The position numbers and the translations under genes are program-made. Positions 1 to 10,014 of a stretch of 64,000 bases of DNA are shown here, one piece after another. The stretch comes from Meconema thalassinum (lineage: Eukaryota; Arthropoda; Insecta; Orthoptera; Tettigoniidae): NCBI GenBank assembly GCA_946902985.2, contig OX336398.1, positions 236,080,362-236,144,361 on the forward strand. The letters are read 5' to 3'. Position 1 is the first letter of the stretch; each line of letters opens with the position of its first letter. The notes beneath the pieces are model-generated. The model made no database searches. It was given only the letters and a program-made list of their open reading frames with translations, and had not been told where the DNA came from.

Positions 1-290
1 GAAAAAAGCCGAGGAGATACCCCAAGAAATAATGGAGACAGAAGCAATGAAGACAGATATCCGGAAGGGACCAAATTTCAAACTTCGATATCTGTATACG
101 CGATTCGTTGTCCATGGGTTCCATCTGTCAGAATGATACATTTCATGAGCCCAAGGAGACTGCGTCTGCAAGAATTGCAATAATCCATGCCCCAAATACC
201 ACTTAGTGGAATGTGTAAGCAGGTCTCAATCTCTAATCGCAGAAATGACAGAGTAGCGAAAAACTTGTTGTACACATTGTGCTTAATAAA
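1..290 (+). pseudogene. Possible LINE ORF2 C-terminal remnant
   Basis: Reading the plus strand from base 2, the translation has a Leu-Arg-Tyr-Leu-Tyr-Thr-Arg-Phe stretch. It is followed by a cluster with the C-x2-C ... H-x3-C spacing seen at the end of Jockey/I/CR1-type LINE ORF2 proteins, where it lies after the RT or RNase H domain. At least three in-frame stops interrupt it, so it is dead. The piece is short and truncated by the window edge. The alternative is chance similarity in unannotated repeat DNA. Confidence 0.3.
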
Positions 291-673
291 ATCACATAAA
301 ATTTCAGTTTGATTGCTGTAATAGATTCGTAGATATTGAGAACCGTCTAAATACTTCGGATGGTCCCCATGTTGGATTTTTATATAATTATGTATGACTT
401 AAGAGTTATGTACTATTATATGACGATTATTGTGTAGGAGTAGTTTTCAAACATCAATCGCATGATTAGGACAAAATATATGAAAATCAGACTTTACAAT
501 TTCACACAGCTGCCATCTTGTGGCTAAGAAAGCAATTGAAATAAATTAGATGTGTCACATAGATGAACTTATGTTTATAGCCTCTATCAACATACAACAT
601 TTCAGTTTGATTGTTATCATAGATTAGATATTGAGAACCGTGTAAATATTCCGGATGGTCACCATGTAGGATA

Positions 674-1048
674 GCTTGCCACGGTGGGTGAGTGGATAGC
701 GTGTCGGTCTACTAACCCCAAGATTGCAGGTTCGCCCCTGGCCGTGGTAAGGGATTTTTGAAAGGCGACAAAAATAGATACGCATGTCATACGATGTTGG
801 CATGTCAAAGAACCATTTGAATTCAGTAGGCCGAGTTTATAATGGCAAAATTAATCTCGGGAGGTTCCGCCAACACAAAGTTCCTCATTGCTCTACTAGA
901 AAGCGCTATAGTGTTCAAGGAGCTTAGATATCTATTATCTAACCTCCTTGACTTTCATAGTGATTCAAGGAACAACGAAATTCGACATGCAAGCTACCCT
1001 CTGGGTGTCAAATTACAAAGCTTGCACCCGGCACCTGAGGCCATACGA

Positions 1049-1109
<61 letters not shown>

Positions 1110-1112
1110 CCC
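674..1112 (+). mobile_element. SINE1, tRNA-derived, with (TTA)n tail
   Basis: The head GCTTGCCACGGTGGGTGAGT is a Pol III A-box-like segment, and GGTTCGCCCC near 731 is the B box. A body of about 300 bp shared with three other copies follows, ending in a (TTA)n tract at about 1051-1109. The 9-bp TSD TGTAGGATA is present at 665-673 and 1113-1121. The insertion sits in the E1 repeat. Open frames across the TTA tract are artefacts of the microsatellite. Confidence 0.85.
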
Positions 1113-1695
1113 TGTAGGATATTAATACATGCAGGCCATAGAGTTATGTACTATTAGATGAGGATTATTGCGTAGGTTCATTATTCAAACGTTCACTTCG
1201 ATCGCATGATTAATATACAATAAATAAAAACTTAATTTTAAAACTGCGCACAGCCGCCATCTTGAGGTTATGTGAACAATTGAACTAAATTAGATATCAG
1301 TACATTACAATGTGTACATACATTTACTGTTCGACATTTCACTGCGCTCAGATGGTTAAATCGCGAGAAAAGTCTATTTATGAGTCTCAACTTTGCTTGG
1401 CCGCCATGTTCGTTTCGTAATTAACAGATTTTTCAAAGTCACATAAGTGAACTTCTAGTAGTGTCCTTTATCACCGTACAAAAGTTCTAGGTGATATCAG
1501 TAACAGTTTCAGAGATATAGAATGCCGGTGAAATATTTCGCACAGCCGCCATGTTGGATTTGTGAGACGTAATAAAATTTGAAGGGCACTGTCGGGGTTG
1601 TCCAAAATAGTACTATAACCTTACCGAGTTTTATTGAGATCGCTCGAGCCGTTTAGAAGTTATTAGGGGCGAAACACACGCACACGGACGCACAC

Positions 1696-2220
1696 GGGCG
1701 GCTTCGGTGGCGTAGTTTGTAGCATGCTGAGTTTCTATGCCCAAGATAGCGGGTTCAAACCCGGCCGAAGCCGTCGGATTTTTTAAGAACGTTAACAATC
1801 CCTCAGTATGCCTTCCTTCGGAGGGGAAGTAAAGCCGGCGGTCCCATGTCATAGATTTATGGCATGTTGAAAAACCTTCCACTAATTACACCTGTGTGAA
1901 GCTAAATTGGATAGGTTAAGAATGTAAACAACGCTCTTAGGTTTCTATGTTCGTTGCCAAGAGCCGACTACAGTGGCGTCTAGTAGGTAAGTTCTGAACT
2001 TGGCCTAGTAGTCGTTGACGGTGGCGCTTGGTGGCAAAAGTAGGAACTATTTGAAAAATTCTAAGTTGCAGTCTGTACTTAAATTAAAAAACAGATAACA
2101 CACACTAATACAGTCATCACAAATAACACCGGTTATCAGACAGATGATACACACACCCAAAGTACACGGGGCTACATGACCGCGTTGTCGCAGCCCCTAA
2201 ACTGAGGAACCAAACAACCA
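1696..2220 (+). mobile_element. SINE3a, tRNA-derived, AACCAACCAA-type 3' end
   Basis: The head has a tRNA-like A box (GGCGTAGTTTGTAGCATGC) and the B box GGTTCAAACCC at about 1752. The middle 'ccttccttcggaggggaag' is shared with the SINE3b copies. The 3' half is different and is shared with 51262-51710 and 20975-21236; it ends in 'aggaaccaa...caacca'. Flanking words ACGGACGCACAC (1684-1695) and ACGGACGCTCAC (2221-2232) form a TSD with one mismatch. Confidence 0.8.
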
Positions 2221-2269
2221 ACGGACGCTCACAACCACGTATGTACACACGGACAAAAGTGATCTCTTA

Positions 2270-2299
2270 AGCCTATTTTGTCATAAATGATAATAGGCT
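2270..2299. repeat. Hairpin at the 5' end of the E1 minus copy
   Basis: AGCCTATT and AATAGGCT pair across a short loop. It matches the hairpin at 12775-12802 and is followed, in element orientation, by TTAAGAGATCAC and a GT-rich tract, as in the plus copy. Confidence 0.6.
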
Positions 2300-2327
2300 A
2301 AAAATAGGGTACTTAATTGGATGAGAT

Positions 2328-2355
2328 GTTTCGATCGTGAAGCAATCATCATCAG
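2328..2355 (-). repeat. Conserved CTGATGATGATTGC motif
   Basis: On the minus strand this reads CTGATGATGATTGCTTCACG followed by ATCGAAAC. Two close copies lie at 25985-26012 and 48952-48979. The core CTGATGA ... GAAAC with a short stem between resembles a hammerhead core, but no supporting stems I and III are visible. It is probably the end region of a dispersed element. Confidence 0.4.
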
Positions 2356-2429
2356 ATCCTGCTCACTTAGGCTTAGATAATGTACGTGTGTAATTATTTA
2401 TTTATTTATCCGAGTCCAAAACACATACA

Positions 2430-3096
2430 AATATGTGTATACTAGCAGAAGTCCTTCGAACGGTCTTCCGTATTAATAACCAGACGTTATCAATTGAGCT
2501 ACTGTTGCAATGGTTAGGGGCTTGGAACCTGTTTGTCGACAAAGAAAAATGATTATTTAAAAGTGCTCCCTAACTAAATTCACCTAACGTGTTCTTCCTG
2601 ACGTGAAAATAAAATTGAAAAAATCGTAGACGAATCGCAATACACGTCACATACAAACTGACCCTAACCGTTGTGTCAAGTGTCCAAACACAGGAAGACC
2701 CCATTTATAAATTATAAGGGCTTGTGGTGCATGCAAATTCAGGTTTTTTAGCCTCCAATGGCCCAAATTCCTAAAAGCAGCAAAAAATAGTCAACTATTT
2801 CAAATCAGGAATTTTGGAAAATAATGTTGCTGTTTGGAGATATAATAGACCTTCTGTACGACATATCACACGTGTAAGTCGTGTGAAAAAAATCTAGGGA
2901 ATTCCTTGAACCCCTTAGGTGCATTGATGAATTTTACAGTTTTAGTTGGTTCCCTGATAACCTTATAGCCATTTGCAAACTTTCACATAAATATAATAAA
3001 TGGAGTGGCATTACTTCTTGCAGAAATAGATGGAAAGTTGTATGTCACCTCTTGAGATACTGTTGTCATGGATACTGGCTTTCATTCCTTCATTAG
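2430..3096 (-). repeat. Dispersed repeat family F2, left part
   Basis: The sequence is homologous in reverse to 10850-11420 and in the same sense to parts of 12200-12700. Shared words include 'ttgcaaactttcac' and the 'ccttgaacccctta' block. It stops at the 3' tail of the LINE at 3097. The same family resumes at about 7047 with the expected next bases, so the LINE inserted into this repeat. No coding capacity is seen. Confidence 0.65.
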
Positions 3097-3494
3097 TTTG
3101 TTGTTGTTTGAGTCTTCAGTCTTTTGACTGGTTTGATGCAGCTCTCCATGTCTTCCTGTCTTAAGCTAATCGTTTCATCTCTACATAGCTACCACACCCT
3201 ACATCCGAAGCAATCTGTTTAACATATTCTAACCTTGGTCTACCCCTACAGTTCTTTTCCTCAACCCTTCCTTCCATAACTCAGCTTGCGATTCCTGGGT
3301 GTCTTAGTATGTGCCCTACTAACCTATCTCTTCTCTTCATTATCAGTCGCCAGAAGCATCTCTCCTCTCCCACTCATCGCAATACCTCTTCGCTTGTCAC
3401 CCTATCTACCCATCAGATCTTCATCATTGTCCTGTAACACCACATTTCAAATGCTTCAATTCTCCTCTTTTCTGCTGCACCAATAGTCCAAGTT

Positions 3495-5450
3495 TCACTT
3501 CCATAGAGCGCCACGCTCCAGACAAAGGTTTTCAAAAATGACTTCCCAATATCTAAATCTATATTCGATGTCAACAGATTCCTTTTTGGAGAAATGCTTC
3601 CTTGCCTGAGCCAACCTACTTTTTATATCCTCTTTGCTTCGTCCATCACTGGTTATTTTGCTTCTTAAGTAACAGAAGTCTCCTACTTCCTTCAGCTTTT
3701 CACCTGCCAATTTGATGTCCATAGAGGTTTCTGATTTATTGCGACTGCATTCCAATATTTATGTTTTACATTTATTAATTTTCATCATGTATTCATTCTG
3801 TAAGACGGAGTCCATACCATTCAAAAACTCATTCAAATCCTCAGGCGTGTCGGCCAAGATGACGATGTCATCAGCAAATCTCAGAGTTGAAATTATTTCT
3901 CCTTGAATCTTCACTCCCACTTTAAATTTTTCTCCAATTTCCTTCATTGCTTGCTCAAGGTAAAGATTGAAAATTATGGGTGATAAGTTGCAGCCTTGTC
4001 TTACATATTTCTGAATACCAGCTTCTCTCTCATGCCCTTCAGCTCGAATGACTGCTGTCTGGTTTTTGTACAGATTGTATATCACCCTCCTATCCCTGTA
4101 CTTTATTCCAATCGATTTCAAAATGTCAAAAATTTTGTCCAATCAACGTTATCAAAAGCCTTTTCTAAGTCTGCAAATGCCATGAACGTTTTCTTATTTT
4201 CCTTATTCTACCTTCCAAAATCAGCCTAAGACTTAGTACAGCTTCCCTTGTTCCTACATTTCTCCTGAAACCAAACTGGTCTTCACCCAACTCCGTCTCT
4301 ATCTGGCTTTCCATCCTCTTGTAAATTATTCTAGGCAGGATCTTTGAAGCATGAGTAATCAAGCTGATTGTACGGTCATCTTCACATCTGTCAGCTCCCA
4401 CTTTATTTGGTATAGGGATGATAACATTCTTCTTGAAATCAGGGGGTACCTCACCTGTCTCATAAATCCTACACACCAAGTGAAATAACCTGATCAGACC
4501 TTCATCTCCTATGCAGCGTATCAACTCAATCGGTATATCATCTATGACTGGTGCTTTGTTCCTGCTTAAGTCCTCCAATGCTCTGTCAAATTCTGATCTC
4601 AATATTAAATCTCCTTTTGCATCCTCATCAATTTCCTCCTCCCCTTCCATTACATGATTCTCAATCTCCTTTCCCTTATACAAACACTCTATGTAAGCTT
4701 TCCATCTCTCAACCTTTTCTTCCCTATCTGTTATAGGCTTTCCAGTTGTGTCCTTAATATTACAGCACTTAGTCTTCTTTTCCCCAAAAGTATTCTCAAT
4801 CCTTCGAAAAGCTGTGTCTACTTTTCCTAATTCCAGACAATTTTCTATACCTGCACGTTTCTCTTTCAACCATTCTTCTTTCGCTTCCTTGCACTTCTTG
4901 TTAACCTCATTTCTCAGATGTCTGTATTCTACTTTCTCCTTTTCATCTCTTACATTCTTGTGTTTCCGCCTTTCATCCATCAATTCTAGTATATATATCC
5001 TGAGTGATCCAAACACTCTATGTAAGCTTTCCATCTCTCAACCTTTTCTTCCCTATCTGTTATAGGCTTTCCAGTTGTGTCCTTAATATTACAGCACTTA
5101 GTCTTCTTTTCCCCAAAAGTATTCTTAATCCTTCGAAAAGCTGTGTCTACTTTTCCTAATTTCAGACAATTTTCTATACCTGCACGTTTCTCATTCAACC
5201 ATTCTTCTTTCGCTTCCTTGCACTTCTTGTTAACCTCATTTCTCAGATGTCTGTATTCTACTTTCTCCTTTTCATCTCTTACATTCTTGTGTTTCCGCCT
5301 TTCATCCATCAATTCTAGTATATCCTGAGTGATCCACGGTTTTTTACCTATTCTTTCTTTCCTACCAATGTTTTCTTCTGCGGATTTTGTTATTTCATTC
5401 TTCAAAAGTGCCCATTCGTCTGCAATTGAAGCTGGTTTCGGGTTTGTCAT
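3495..5450 (-). pseudogene. RT and C-terminal region of the RTE-like LINE
   Basis: The minus-strand reading is broken into segments 4986-5450, 4165-5034, 3759-4142 and 3495-3755. Visible in order are a Lys/Glu-rich N-terminal linker, the 'PIPNK' and 'QFGFRRNVGTREA' RT motifs, 'VRQGCNLSPIIFNLY', the catalytic FADD and the post-RT 'FCYLRSKITSDG' motif. A further piece around 4150-4200 reads as the conserved 'DLEKAFDNVDW' in yet another frame. Frame changes and the internal duplication rule out a working protein. Confidence 0.8.
4681..5338 (-). repeat. 329-bp tandem duplication inside the LINE RT
   Basis: Bases from 4681 and from 5010 run almost identically for the full unit. The first copy ends with an extra 'ta' pair before 'tcctgagtgatcc'. 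The duplication repeats the linker just before the RT core and differs at only a few sites, so it is recent relative to the element's other lesions. Confidence 0.85.
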
Positions 5451-5895
5451 TAGTCCTTCCTTTATACTCTTCTTGAATCTTTCGTTTACATCCTTCTCTT
5501 TCAGTCTGTCTATTGCCCACCTTTTTGGCTTTTGACTTTTCTTCAGTTTCTTCTACTTTAATCTGCATTTCATAACAACCAGATTGTGGTCAGAGTTTAT
5601 GTCAGCACCAGGATATGTTTTGCAGTCCAAAATCTGGTTTCGAAACCTCTTCTTGACCATAACGAAGTCGATTTGGTAACGCCCTGTATCTCCTGGTCTC
5701 ATCCATGTGTATATTCTTCTATTGTGGTTATTGAATTAGGTGTTAGCTATGACCAACTCAGGCTCGGTGCAGAATTCCATCAGCCTGCTTCCTTTCACCT
5801 AATCCGAAATCTCCTACTATCTTACCTTCTCTGCCTTTTCCTACCACAGCATTCCAATCTCCCATTACTATAACATTTTCATCACCCTTGATATA

Positions 5896-6408
5896 CTACC
5901 TCAGAATTTCATCTATTTCCTCGTTGACTTTTTCAACATCTTCATCATCAGCTTGACTGGTAGGCATATAGACTTGTACCACTGTGGTGCACGTCGGTTT
6001 AGTATTGATTTTTGCTACAATAATCCGTTCACTATATTGCTCATAATATTCCACCCGCTGTCCAAGTTTCCTACTCAATATGACACCAACCCCTGCTTGG
6101 CCATTGTTTGATTTAGTGCTAATGACCCTGTAGTCACCTGACCAAAAGTCCTGTTCTTCCTGCCAGCGCATTTCACTAATCCCAACCAAATCCTACCTCA
6201 ACCTATCCATTTCCCTTTCTAAGTTTTCTAACCTTCCACCTCCTAGCAGACTTCTAACATTCCACGCTCGGATCCGTAGAACGTCAGATTTCCTCTTTGT
6301 CACTTCTGTGATGTTAACCCCCTCTCGAGTAGTCCCCACCCGGAGATACGAACGGGGGACTAGTTTACCTCCGGATTGAAATTTTACAAGGGAGGAGGCC
6401 ATCATCAC
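5896..6408 (-). pseudogene. Endonuclease domain of the RTE-like LINE
   Basis: Two adjoining minus-strand frames (6193-6408 and 5896-6189) carry the N-terminal motif 'RAWNVRSL', a possible first catalytic Asn segment, and then 'GISEMRW' with the catalytic Glu. The 'GVGVILSRKLGQRV' and 'VVQVYMPTS' strands of an APE-type endonuclease follow. In this family the domain nicks target DNA to prime reverse transcription. A stop or frameshift at about 6190 separates the two halves. Confidence 0.75.
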
Positions 6409-6832
6409 ATGTAATTATGCATAGAGAGGTGCATATCCTCGGGAATAGCATTACGGCTGTAGTTTCCCGTTGCTTTCAGCCGTGCAGCAGAACGCAGTGT
6501 AGCCATTAGTTGGCTTATGTTATCAATATCTTAACTGTCTATAAGACAAGTAAAGAACTGATTTATTCTGAAAGGCTGCTACTTTCTTTCAGAATAAGTA
6601 AAGAGCAATTCCACTAACAAAAATACTAACCTTCTATTAACAATTAAATACCAAAATTCTACTAACGAAAAAAATACTTAAGTTCCACCAACAACAAATA
6701 CTACCACTATAACAGTCCGCCACCAGGCACACGCACATGCACCCTCACACATCACAGTCTAATGAAACAATGAACTATATCTAATAAACATGCAACTACC
6801 ACCAGACACACTCACACACCACAGTCTAATAG

Positions 6833-7046
6833 ATGATGATGATGATAATTGTTGTACAGAAGATGATAAGCAGACCTGACTACATGGTCATTGGCCCAGA
6901 TGTTGATGATAAACAGACCTGACTACTGTACTTGGTCATTGTCCCAGATGATGATGATAAACAGACCTGACTACATGGCCATTGGCCCAGATGATGATGA
7001 TGATGATGATGATGATGATAAACAGACCTGACTACTTGGTCATTGG
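6833..7046. repeat. Minisatellite, ~60-bp units with (GAT)n
   Basis: Four units of the pattern 'gataaacagacctgactac' + 'tggtcattggcccagatg' are separated by variable (GAT)n runs, the longest at about 6990-7018. It lies between the 5' side of the LINE and the resumption of repeat F2, so it may be the 5' untranslated repeat of that LINE. Confidence 0.7.
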
Positions 7047-7400
7047 TTTTCTGGGAATATCTAAGAATATCTAAGAAAATGTTGGTTTTAGAGCCTTAAA
7101 ATGTAGCTTTCGGGGACCCTTTACCACTCTGTAGGGCCCCGAGTTTCGTTCCTGACACCATGGGGTTGAAAATGATCTTTGTTTCGTCGTTGTACGCCAT
7201 GATAATGATAATAGTTATAATTATAATTATAATTATAATAATATAACAATATAGGGATAGGGATATAACAGACCTTCCATACGATACCCGCACGCGTAAA
7301 TTGCGTGAAAAAATTCTAGGATACCCCTTGACCCCTTAAGCGCATTATATGTATTGATGAATATTTCAGCTTAATTTGGATCCGTTATAACTAGGGCCCG
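7047..7400 (-). repeat. Dispersed repeat family F2, right part
   Basis: The sequence continues F2 after the LINE: 'ttttctgggaatatct', 'tgttggttttagagcc' and the 'cccttgaccccttaagcgca' block all recur at 10377-11100 and 12390-12440. A short AT-rich (TAATTA) microsatellite lies at about 7201-7250. No gene is visible. Confidence 0.6.
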
Positions 7401-8033
7401 GATTTTGATGACATATCATATTTTTACTGAGCTGTCTAAAACAATGCTGAAGTACATAGAAACTCCAGACGGGCCATCCAGTCCTCAAATATGTCATTTT
7501 TATTTTGCATTTTTTTGCATTTTTTGCTATTTTTGTTTTTAAGACCATTTCTTTTAAGTTTTGTAGATTTTTTGGTTATACTTTAAAGAAATCGACCTTT
7601 TAAGGTCATTTTTTTTATTTTGTCATGTCACAGCTTTATATGAGGGAGTTACGTCTCTCAGAGTTAAGAAGTACGCTCCGATCACATCAGTTGAGGTTGA
7701 ACGCAGCTTTTCGAGATTATTTATTTATTTATTTATCTAGATATAAACGCTTGTTAGCTGATAACCGTAGATCATTTAGGCTACATTTGACAACATCATA
7801 ATGACATTCGTAGTGCAGTGCAACTCAGACTAAAGTGAACATAAACCTTTTGTTAAGTGCTAGAAATCTATTTTGATTGACTTTTCAGTTTGAGCTTAAG
7901 ATGCCATTTTTTAAATAGCCTATTGGTGTGTTTATTATTATAAGATCAGTTTCTCCATTTAATAGTGCATTTTATTTTTATTTTTAGGTCATGTAGTACA
8001 GTCATTTTTGAAAATGTTAACTGCATTTTTATC
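7401..8033. other. No recognisable gene
   Basis: AT-rich DNA with T-runs. Around 7640-7715 there is a weak reading 'ELRKYAPITSVEVERSFS' (approximate), reminiscent of the C-terminal end of hAT transposases, but it is too short to call. A (TTATT)n stretch lies at 7717-7736. Confidence 0.3.
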
Positions 8034-8065
8034 CTACTTTCGATTTTTGCAAAAAATGAAAGTAG
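8034..8065. repeat. Hairpin CTACTTTC/GAAAGTAG heading a tandem-repeat element (E2)
   Basis: CTACTTTC (8034-8041) pairs with GAAAGTAG (8058-8065). The element continues as ACTTATGAGATCAC, a (GT)n tract at about 8097-8150, a 15-base C run (8174-8188) and the 293-bp array. The same order (hairpin, TTATGAKATCAC, GT tract, ~300-bp units) is seen in family E1 at 12774. Confidence 0.6.
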
Positions 8066-8188
8066 ACTTATGAGATCACTACAGGGCGAAAAAAGTGTGT
8101 CTGTCTGTGTGTGTGTATGTGTGTGTGTGTGTGTGTGAGAGTGAGAGTGTGTGTACTCTGAATGTCTGTCTGTCCCCCCCCCCCCCCC

Positions 8189-9438
8189 TATCAATTCGAA
8201 CACGGTGAATGCGAATTGAACGAAATTTGGTACAAAGGTAGTACTAGCAAAGGACACCTCAATGTCATGTTTTATATCGCCGCCATCTTGACGGAAACGT
8301 AATGGTGGCCACACAAATGTTCAAAGCTTAAATCAAATTACGACTAACCTAATCATCCGATCTCTACCAAATTTTGCAACAACATACCTTTATGGGGAGA
8401 GCATCCTTTGACCAAACTAATAGGTCATCAGCGTAATAGATTGCGGATGGCGGCCATCTTTGTGTGAAAATCGATTCCCCTATTAATTCGAACACAGTGC
8501 AACCGAATGGAACGAAATTTGGTACAGAGGTAGTACAAACAAAAGGCACCTCAGTGTCATGTTTTATATCGCCGCCATATTGACAGAAACGTAATGGCGG
8601 CCACACAAATGTTCAAAGCTTAAGTTAAATTACGACTAACATAACCATCCGATCTCTACCAAACTTTGCAACAACATACCTTTATGGAGGGAGCATCCTT
8701 TGACCAATCTAATAGGTTATAAGCCTAATAGTTTGCAGATGGCGGCCATCTTTATGTCAAAATTGATTCCCCCTATTAATTCGAACACGATGGAACCGAA
8801 TGGAACGAAATTTGGTACAGAGGTAGCACTAACAAAGGGCACCTCAGTGTCATGTTTTATATCGCCGCCATCTTGACGGAAACGTAATGGCGGCCACACA
8901 AATGTTCAAAGCTTAAATCAAATTACGATTAGCCTAATCATCCGATCTCTAGCAAATTTAGCAACAACATACCTTTATGGAGGGAGCATCCTTTGACCAA
9001 ACTAATAGGTCATTAGCCTAATATTTTGCGGATGGCGGCCATCTTTGTGTGAAAATCGATTCCCCTTATCAATTCGAACACGGTGAAACCGAATGGTACG
9101 AAATTTGGTACAGAGGTAGCACTAGCAAAGGGCACCTCAGTGTCATGTTTTATATCACCGCTATCTTGACGGAAACGTAATCGCGGCCACCCAAATGTTA
9201 AAAGCTAAAATGTAATTACGACCAACCTAATAATCTAGTCTCTACCAAATTTTGCAACACCATATCTTTATGTGGGAAACATATTCTGACCAAACTGCAA
9301 GAACATCAGCCCAATAGTTTGCAGATGGTGGCCAAGTATGTGTGCAAATCGATTTCCCCTATCAATTCAAACACGGTGAAACCGAATTGAACGAAATTTG
9401 GTACAGAGGTAGCACTAGCAAAGGGCCCCTCATATTCA
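8189..9438. repeat. Tandem array, 293-bp unit, 4.3 copies
   Basis: Units begin at 8189, 8481, 8774, 9067 and 9360 with 'tatcaattcgaacacggtg' or close variants. Spacing is 292, 293, 293 and 293. Each holds 'cgccatcttgacggaaacg' and 'gatggcggccatcttt'. The fifth unit stops at about 9438. Minus-strand frames starting MWPPLRF recur in each unit but are short, carry no known domain and are probably a by-product of the repeat. Confidence 0.9.
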
Positions 9439-9990
9439 TCATACTAATATATAAAAATGAGATGGTGTGTGTCTTTCTGTCTGTCTGTCGGTCTGTTACT
9501 CAATAACGCAAGAACCACTGGTCCGATTTAAATTAAATTTTGCATGGATGTAGCTGATTTACCAGGTTTACATATAGGATACTTTTGATTACGATATTTT
9601 GCACTATTGAAAAATGGCGACTATTTTCATATTTCCATTTCAAATAAAAAGAGAACGCTAAGATATAGCAACCTGTTGATGGCACTACGAGCTTTAAAAT
9701 TTAATTTTCTATCCGAAATGTCCTTATCACTTTTCGTGTATCTCCAACGGTTAGCGAGTAAAACCTACTTTTGTGACGTCACTACACCCTTTGGTTTCAA
9801 AATTTCATATTTCCATTTCAAATAAAAAGAGAACGCTAAGAAATAGAAAACTTTTGATGGTATACACGAGCTTTAACATTTAATTTTCTATCCAAAAGGT
9901 TCTTATCACTTTTCGTGTATCTCCGACGGTTAGCGAGTAAAACCTAAATTTGTGCAATAAAACACGGTCAACACCGAGCGGTGCAGTATA
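9439..9990 (+). mobile_element. Candidate non-autonomous Helitron-like element
   Basis: It begins TCATACTAATATATAAAA, which resembles the TC-starting 5' ends of many insect Helitrons, followed by a (CTGT)n tract at 9475-9495. Internally, a segment from 9629 is repeated 177 bp later at 9806. Near the far end a short hairpin, CACCG-AG-CGGTG (9972-9983), lies about where a Helitron 3' stem-loop would be, but no CTRR terminus follows. The right edge is therefore uncertain. No Rep/helicase coding sequence is present. Confidence 0.4.
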
Positions 9991-10014
9991 TCTCTACATA
10001 GGCCTATATAAAAA

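Larger units (their letters stand above)
281..2299 (-). mobile_element. Helentron-like (HINE) repeat, family E1, minus copy with two nested SINEs
   Basis: Large parts are the reverse complement of the repeat at 12774-13884, including blocks around the words 'cgccatgttggatttgtgag' and 'aagttctaggtgatatcag'. In the element's own orientation the 5' end is the hairpin at 2270-2299 (AGCCTATT / AATAGGCT), followed by a CA/GT-rich tract and then ~300-bp homologous units. SINE1 (674-1112) and SINE3a (1696-2220) are inserted in it. The 3' terminal stem-loop seen in the plus copy is missing, so the left end is truncated. No protein is encoded. Assignment to Helentron-associated elements rests on structure only. 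Confidence 0.5.
3097..6530 (-). mobile_element. RTE-like LINE, near full length, inactive
   Basis: This minus-strand non-LTR retrotransposon has the endonuclease at 5896-6408 (LRIRAWNVRSLL and VGISEMRWQ motifs) and the RT at about 3759-5450 (FRRNVGTREA, VRQGCNLSP, FADDIVIL). A C-terminal region follows, and the 3' end carries a short (CAA)n tail at 3097-3112. These are features of the RTE-type endonuclease-RT proteins common in insects. Frameshifts near 4140-4200, broken endonuclease frames and a tandem duplication (4681-5338) show that it is dead. Two more 3' ends of the same family lie at 22519-23272 and 34396-35063. The 5' limit is approximate; the 60-bp minisatellite upstream may belong to it. 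Confidence 0.8.

Noticed and set aside
842..1157. Open frames ending in poly-Tyr or poly-Ile
   Set aside because: They are translations of the SINE1 (TTA)n tail, not genes.
8097..8314. Minus-strand frame with a Thr-His repeat
   Set aside because: It reads through a GT microsatellite and the first unit of the 293-bp array. The frame recurs only because the unit is repeated.
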